Assembly (NCBI GenBank): GCA_003220195.1
Contig: QHRT01000188.1
Span: 1-8,440, forward strand
Length of the DNA: 8,440 nt
Direction of reading: 5' to 3'
From: Candidatus Rokuibacteriota bacterium
GTDB lineage: Bacteria > Methylomirabilota > Methylomirabilia > Rokubacteriales > CSP1-6
Under the pieces are notes generated by a model. It did no database searches. It worked only from the letters and a program-made list of their open reading frames with translations, and was not told where the DNA came from. The position numbers and the translations under genes were made by a program. Of this stretch, positions 4,995 to 8,440 are shown piece after piece (the stretch's first letter is position 1; each line of letters begins with the position of its first letter).

Positions 4995-6404
4995 ATGAGC
5001 GTCGTCGACAGCCGCCGCGAAGTCGCGCTCATGCTGACGCGGCGCTGCAACATGGCGTGTGGTCACTGCAGCGTCGAGAGTGGTCCTCACGTGCGCGAGG
5101 AGCCGAGCCAGGACGATCTGCTCGAGCTGGTCCGCCAGGCCGCGTCGGCAGGCGTGCGATGGATTCGACTGACCGGTGGCGAGCCGATGATCCGGATGCC
5201 GATCGTGCTGAGACTGCTTCGCGAGTGTCAACGCCTCGGCGTCAACACGACAATCTCCACGAACGGGTTCTGGGGCCGGGACCCGCGCGCGGCTCGACGC
5301 CACGTCCGTGCGCTCCGGCGCGCCGGGATCGGCACGCTGGCCGTCAGCTACGACCGCTATCACGCCGAGTTTCAGAATCTCGCGCCGGTGCAGCACATCG
5401 CCCGGGCGGCCGCTCGCGAGCGCGTTCCCGTCAGCATCACGCTGACGCGCATTGCGGACGATCCTCAGCTCACCGACATCGTGGAGCAATTCAGAGATCT
5501 CCCGTTCGTGCAGCTCCGGTTTTACGACGTGCAGCCTGTCGGGCGCGCGCGGACGCTCCCGCCGTCTTCGCTGCGGTCGGAAGTGGAAGGCTTTTGCGCC
5601 GCATGCGCCGCTCCGTCCATCACCGACGACGGCCGGGTGATCGCGTGCAACGGCCCGGCGTACTTCGCCGACGAACGATCCCCGCTCCACGTGGGAAAGC
5701 TCCGCGATCACTCTCTGGCGGAGCTCCTCGATCGCCACGCCAGCGACCCGATCCTTGAAACGATCCGCACGGCGGGCCCGGCCGGACTCCGCGACGAGCT
5801 CCGTCGCCTCCCGGGGTTCGAAGGATTTCCGTTCCGCCGGCGCTATTTCGGGATCTGCGATCTCTGCCAGCACATCACTGCGGATCCCGGCGCCGTCGAC
5901 GCTCTCCGGGCGGCACTGTCCCAACCCTCTCGCGTCGCGCTTCAGCGCGCGGCCGCGCACGTCATCACCGCGGGACGGCAGCGCGGTCCGTTGACCTCGC
6001 GTTATGTCAACGGCGCCGGCGCCGCCGGAATGTTTCTCCGAGCGGCATCCGCCCAGGACGGTCGATGGCCCACTGGATCGGAGCGCATTCTCGGGCGGGC
6101 CGACCTCGACTGGAACCACTGGGCGGAATACCTCGGCGCCTGCGGGCTCGCGCGACCACTGTTGACCGCCCTCGACGCGCCGGACCTGAGCCGGTGGGCG
6201 CCCACGTTCTTCGCCGAGCGGTTGAGGCGACTCGCCGGATCGGACAGGTGCTGGCCGAGCTCGACGCGCACGGGGTCGTGCTCAAAGGGATGGCGCTGGC
6301 CCTGCGCGAGGCGGAGGTCTCGCCGTCGCGCCTCCCGCGCGCGACCGGCGATGTCGACGTCTACGTCGAGCCCCGCATCGCGTCGCGTCTGCGAGACCGC
6401 CTGA
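4995..6404 (+). CDS. Radical SAM enzyme with C-terminal auxiliary-cluster cysteines; 3' end runs into the nucleotidyltransferase domain
   Basis: Begins at an ATG with a GAGGAGG Shine-Dalgarno sequence close upstream. Residues 14-25 hold the cluster motif LTRRCNMACGHC (Cys18, Cys22, Cys25, CxxxCxxC), followed by RLTGGEP (the SAM-binding GGE) and AVSYDRYHAEF. The C-terminal half has Cys201, Cys204, Cys218, Cys288 and Cys291 (CxxC, single C, CxxC), similar to SPASM/twitch domains of peptide-modifying radical SAM enzymes. The radical SAM part ends near residue 340. The frame then continues without a stop into residues about 346-415 (DLDWNHWAEYLGACGLARPLL and so on), which resemble the N-terminus of NTP_transf_5 proteins, before losing sense near 6207-6240 and stopping at 6404. 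The last 55 or so codons look out of frame. Likely role: radical modification of the 47-residue peptide, possibly presented by the PqqD protein. Confidence 0.85.
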   Translation: MSVVDSRREVALMLTRRCNMACGHCSVESGPHVREEPSQDDLLELVRQAASAGVRWIRLTGGEPMIRMPIVLRLLRECQRLGVNTTISTNGFWGRDPRAARRHVRALRRAGIGTLAVSYDRYHAEFQNLAPVQHIARAAARERVPVSITLTRIADDPQLTDIVEQFRDLPFVQLRFYDVQPVGRARTLPPSSLRSEVEGFCAACAAPSITDDGRVIACNGPAYFADERSPLHVGKLRDHSLAELLDRHASDPILETIRTAGPAGLRDELRRLPGFEGFPFRRRYFGICDLCQHITADPGAVDALRAALSQPSRVALQRAAAHVITAGRQRGPLTSRYVNGAGAAGMFLRAASAQDGRWPTGSERILGRADLDWNHWAEYLGACGLARPLLTALDAPDLSRWAPTFFAERLRRLAGSDRCWPSSTRTGSCSKGWRWPCARRRSRRRASRARPAMSTSTSSPASRRVCETA

Positions 6405-7126
6405 TCGAGACGGGATTCACCGGTGAGCCCGGCGCGCCGGCGCAGGCGCCGCATCATCTCGCCGGCGTCGAGTATCGCGGCGTGCTCGTCGAGATCCACA
6501 CGCGCCTGGTGCCACCGTTCTGGGGATTGCCGGAGCGGGACATGCTCGCCCGCACTCTGCCGCTGGCCGGGTCTCCGCGGCTCGTCACGTTGAGCGCGGA
6601 AGGCCTCGTGCTCCATGCCGCCGTCCACACGGCGCAGGACTCCTTCTCCCACGGACTGAAGACGGCGTGGGATGGGCTCGCGGCGCTCCGCGTCTCGTCC
6701 GAGCTCGACTGGGACGTGCTCGCGCGGTGGATCGCGGCGACGCGCGCGCCGCGCGGAATCTGGGCGGTACTGGGAGTTCTGGTCCGCGAGCTCGAGATCG
6801 GGGTTCCGGCGCGCATTCTCGCGCAGGCGCCGCGTGACGAACGCCAGCGTCGTCTCGAGACCATCGCGCGGCGACGACTCTTTCGCGTCGCCGAATCACC
6901 CGACGCGCTCGATCCGCTGAGCCGTCAAGCCATCCGGTTTCTCATGCACGATTCCTGGATCGCGTTCGGCGGTTATCTGGCTTCTCAGGTCGCAGTCCGA
7001 CGTGGTCGGACCGTCGCGTGGCGGGGCACGGTCGGACGCGCGACCCGCGTCTCACTCGTGCGCTCCGCCCTCATTCACTGGCGACAGTATCGGCGCGCGA
7101 TCCGGGAGCGCGCGCGCCGGGCGTAA
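6065..7126 (+). CDS. Nucleotidyltransferase family protein (NTP_transf_5-like), frame-broken 5' part
   Basis: The frame opens at an ATG at 6065, but its first 50 or so residues are Arg/Pro-rich and look like non-coding frame; real similarity starts near 6221. From there it reads RRIGQVLAELDAHGVVLKGMA, then TGDVDVYVEPRIASRLRDRL, giving the LKG motif and the DxD (Asp-Val-Asp) catalytic pattern of the NTP_transf_5 group, followed by VEIHTRLVPPFWGLP and a helical C-terminus with LHAAVHTAQDSFSHGLKTAWD. The missing N-terminal part is present in the radical SAM frame, one base away. Correcting a single missing base gives one continuous 710-residue radical SAM-nucleotidyltransferase reading frame from 4995 to 7126. 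Proteins of this group sit beside HprK-like kinases and PqqD proteins in several pathways; in lasso-peptide systems one acts on a phosphorylated peptide. The role here is inferred. Expression as an intact protein is uncertain. Confidence 0.72.
   Translation: MAHWIGAHSRAGRPRLEPLGGIPRRLRARATTVDRPRRAGPEPVGAHVLRRAVEATRRIGQVLAELDAHGVVLKGMALALREAEVSPSRLPRATGDVDVYVEPRIASRLRDRLIETGFTGEPGAPAQAPHHLAGVEYRGVLVEIHTRLVPPFWGLPERDMLARTLPLAGSPRLVTLSAEGLVLHAAVHTAQDSFSHGLKTAWDGLAALRVSSELDWDVLARWIAATRAPRGIWAVLGVLVRELEIGVPARILAQAPRDERQRRLETIARRRLFRVAESPDALDPLSRQAIRFLMHDSWIAFGGYLASQVAVRRGRTVAWRGTVGRATRVSLVRSALIHWRQYRRAIRERARRA
6207..6240 (+). other. Frame break (one-base deletion equivalent) within the nucleotidyltransferase domain
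   Basis: Upstream of this stretch, sensible protein lies in the radical SAM frame (WAPTFFAERLRR). Downstream it lies one base back (RRIGQVLAEL). The shift equals one deleted base or two inserted bases. No slippery heptamer of the X XXY YYZ type is in phase here, so a programmed frameshift is not supported. A sequencing or assembly error or a true inactivating indel are the main options. Confidence 0.7.
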
Positions 7127-7159
7127 CGCTCGCCGTCGCGCGACCCGCCGCTCCGTTCC

Positions 7160-7188
7160 TTGACGCTCACTACGCAGCGCGTTAAGGT
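7160..7188 (+). promoter_or_regulatory. Possible promoter of the aconitase gene
   Basis: TTGACG (7160-7165, five of six to the -35 consensus), a 17-base spacer, and TAAGGT (7183-7188), which keeps the T, A and final T of a -10 element. Transcription would start near 7195, just upstream of the hairpin at 7205-7231. The -10 match is weak, so confidence is moderate. Confidence 0.45.
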
Positions 7189-7204
7189 AATTTGTCCTTC
7201 GCCC

Positions 7205-7231
7205 GCCTCCCATCCATGCTGGGTGGGAGGC
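7205..7231 (+). other. Strong hairpin in the aconitase leader
   Basis: GCCTCCCATCC (7205-7215) pairs with GGGTGGGAGGC (7221-7231) over 11 base pairs (one G-U) around an ATGCT loop, with extra pairing possible further out (TTCGCC with GGCGAA across a four-base bulge). It is followed by GAAAGTTTG, not a T-run, so it is a poor intrinsic terminator. It ends 16 bases before the ribosome site. It could be a leader regulatory structure for the aconitase or a 3' mRNA-stabilising structure of the upstream cluster. Confidence 0.55.
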
Positions 7232-7247
7232 GAAAGTTTGCCCGCAC

Positions 7248-7255
7248 AAGGAGGA
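7248..7255 (+). promoter_or_regulatory. Shine-Dalgarno sequence of the aconitase gene
   Basis: AAGGAGGA lies seven bases before the ATG at 7263. The adjacent in-frame GTG at 7260 would be only four bases away, so the ATG is the better start. Confidence 0.75.
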
Positions 7256-7262
7256 ATTCGTG

Positions 7263-8440
7263 ATGTCCGTCGGGCGGATCTCCGAGCTGTACCGATCCAT
7301 GCCCGATCGCATCGCTCGTGCGCGCCGGAAATTCGGCCGGCCGCTCACACTGTCCGAGAAGATCCTGGTCACCCACGCCGACGACTTCGAATCGCAGCCG
7401 TGGGAACGCGGACGCGCGATGCTGCGGCTCCGCGTCGATCGGGTGGCGTTGCAGGACGTCACCGGACAGATGGCGATCTTCCAATTCATGATGTCGGGCC
7501 GCCAGCGCGTCGCGGTGCCGACGACCCTCCACTGCGACCATCTGATTCGCGCGGAGAGCGGCGCTGCCGACGATGTCGCGCGCGCCATTCGCGACCATGA
7601 GGAGGTCTACACCTTCCTGCGCTCGGCGGCCAGCAAGTTCGGGATGGGGTTCTGGCGCCCCGGCTCGGGGATCATCCACCAGGTCGTTCTCGAGAACTAC
7701 GCGTTTCCGGGCGGGTTCATGATCGGCGCGGATTCCCACACGCCGAACGCGGGGGGCCTCGGCATGCTGGCGATCGGCGTCGGAGGCGCCGACTGCGGTG
7801 AAGCGATGGCCGGGCTCGCGTGGGAGGTGCTCCATCCCCGCCTCGTCGGCGTCCGGCTGACCGGCAAGCTCGGCGGCTGGACGGCGCCGAAGGACGTCAT
7901 CACGTACCTCTGCGCTCTGCTCACCGTGAAGGGCGGCACCAACAAGATCGTCGAGTACTTCGGTCCCGGGACGGAATCGATCAGCGCGACCGGCAAGGGC
8001 ACGATCTGCAACATGGGCGCCGAGCTGGGCGCAACCACGTCGATCTTTCCGTTCGACGCGCGCGTGGCCGCGTACCTGCGCGCGACCGAAAGGGCCGAGG
8101 TCGCGGCGCTCGCGGAAGACGCTCGTCAACATCTCGTCGCGGATCCCGAAGTGGTCGACGACCCGAAGCGCTTCTACGACGAGCTGATCGAGATCGACCT
8201 GGACCAGCTCGAGCCGCAGGTCGTCGGTCCGCATTCGCCGGATCGCGGCCGTCCGATCGGCAAGCTCGGCGCCGAGGTTCGAGAGAACGGCTGGCCGGCG
8301 AAGATCACCAACTGCCTGATCGGCTCCTGCACGAATTCCTCGTACGAGGACATGCGCCGCGCGGCGCACATCGCGATGCAGGGCATCAAGGCCGGACTTC
8401 GCGCGAAGACCAATTTCCTGATCACACCGGGCTCCCACCG
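7263..8440 (+). CDS. Aconitate hydratase, mitochondrial-type (5' part, runs off the window)
   Basis: The first 392 codons of an aconitase, which interconverts citrate and isocitrate in the TCA cycle using a [4Fe-4S] cluster; the 3' part lies beyond the window. The sequence closely follows the mitochondrial (ACO2-like) branch rather than the usual bacterial AcnA or AcnB: PLTLSEKILVTHADD, TLHCDHLI (His90, Asp92, His93), VGFWKPGSG-like GFWRPGSGIIHQVVLENYAF, IGADSHTPNAGGLG (Asp157, Ser158, His159), LTVKGGTNKIVEYFGPG and ICNMGAELGATTSIFP. GSCTNSSYEDM supplies the first cluster ligand, Cys356; the two other ligands (a CxxC further on) are expected outside the window. ATG 7263 follows a good ribosome site. 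It has its own likely promoter and is probably unrelated in function to the peptide-modification cluster upstream. The family call is secure; a gene symbol is withheld because naming in this branch varies. Confidence 0.95.
   Translation, partial: MSVGRISELYRSMPDRIARARRKFGRPLTLSEKILVTHADDFESQPWERGRAMLRLRVDRVALQDVTGQMAIFQFMMSGRQRVAVPTTLHCDHLIRAESGAADDVARAIRDHEEVYTFLRSAASKFGMGFWRPGSGIIHQVVLENYAFPGGFMIGADSHTPNAGGLGMLAIGVGGADCGEAMAGLAWEVLHPRLVGVRLTGKLGGWTAPKDVITYLCALLTVKGGTNKIVEYFGPGTESISATGKGTICNMGAELGATTSIFPFDARVAAYLRATERAEVAALAEDARQHLVADPEVVDDPKRFYDELIEIDLDQLEPQVVGPHSPDRGRPIGKLGAEVRENGWPAKITNCLIGSCTNSSYEDMRRAAHIAMQGIKAGLRAKTNFLITPGSH

Noticed and set aside
4220..5758. Plus-strand frame of 512 residues overlapping kinase and radical SAM genes
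   Set aside because: Arg/Pro-rich off-frame translation with no motifs; crosses two real genes.
4827..6119. Minus-strand frame of 430 residues opposite the kinase and radical SAM genes
   Set aside because: No domain features; the opposite strand carries clear catalytic motifs throughout.
6201..6245. Programmed -1 ribosomal frameshift in the nucleotidyltransferase
   Set aside because: No in-phase slippery heptamer and no obvious downstream pseudoknot; a base-level error or mutation is simpler.
3608..6404. PQQ biosynthesis operon (PqqA, PqqD, PqqE)
   Set aside because: The small peptide lacks the PqqA Glu-x3-Tyr core, there is no PqqB or PqqC, and the HprK-like kinase is not part of that pathway.
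3608..7126. Standard lasso-peptide cluster
   Set aside because: The PqqD-like protein, kinase and nucleotidyltransferase fit, but no lasso cyclase (asparagine-synthetase-like) or transglutaminase-type leader protease is present, and a radical SAM enzyme is there instead.
7205..7240. Intrinsic terminator of the peptide-modification cluster
   Set aside because: The stem is strong but is followed by GAAAGTTTG without a T-run, and a promoter-like element lies upstream of it.
7182..8438. Minus-strand frame of 418 residues opposite the aconitase
   Set aside because: Antisense shadow of a strongly conserved gene in GC-rich DNA; composition is Asp/Arg/His-rich without motifs.

Overview
The window is GC-rich, densely coded bacterial DNA with no tRNA, rRNA, CRISPR array or recognisable insertion sequence. 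Very high GC, a mitochondrial-type aconitase, a fused ADP-forming acyl-CoA ligase, a flotillin/NfeD pair and a PqqD/HprK-like-kinase/nucleotidyltransferase set would suit a soil-type lineage such as Acidobacteriota (Vicinamibacteria) or Rokubacteria/Methylomirabilota. That placement is inference only.

Layout. (1) Positions 1-1201, minus strand: a three-gene operon of an XRE-type regulator, an NfeD-like membrane protein with a His/Gly-rich loop, and the first 30 codons of a short-TM protein that is probably a flotillin, leaving the window. (2) Positions 1202-1282: an 81-bp divergent promoter region with a 31-bp inverted repeat that covers the -10 element and spacer of the XRE promoter. (3) Positions 1283-3475, plus strand: a 730-aa fused ADP-forming acyl-CoA ligase (acetate-CoA ligase family), apparently leaderless. 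(4) Positions 3476-7126, plus strand: a compact candidate peptide-modification (RiPP-like) cluster. It holds a 47-aa precursor-like peptide behind a perfect Shine-Dalgarno sequence, a PqqD-family protein (RiPP recognition element type), an HprK-related P-loop kinase, a radical SAM enzyme with extra C-terminal cysteines, and an NTP_transf_5-type nucleotidyltransferase whose N-terminal part is in frame with the radical SAM gene and whose catalytic part is one frame away. (5) Positions 7127-7262: a promoter-like element and a strong hairpin in the leader of (6) a mitochondrial-type aconitase, 7263 to the window end, incomplete.

The most interesting part is region 4. The order precursor, PqqD, HprK-like kinase, radical SAM, nucleotidyltransferase, with a 4-base overlap between the PqqD and kinase genes, suggests a system in which a small peptide is presented by the PqqD protein, altered by radical chemistry, and phosphorylated or otherwise decorated. 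It shares the kinase, nucleotidyltransferase and PqqD parts with some lasso-peptide pathways but has no lasso cyclase or leader protease in this window. The exact product cannot be told from the sequence. The nucleotidyltransferase frame break needs to be resolved before the cluster is judged intact.
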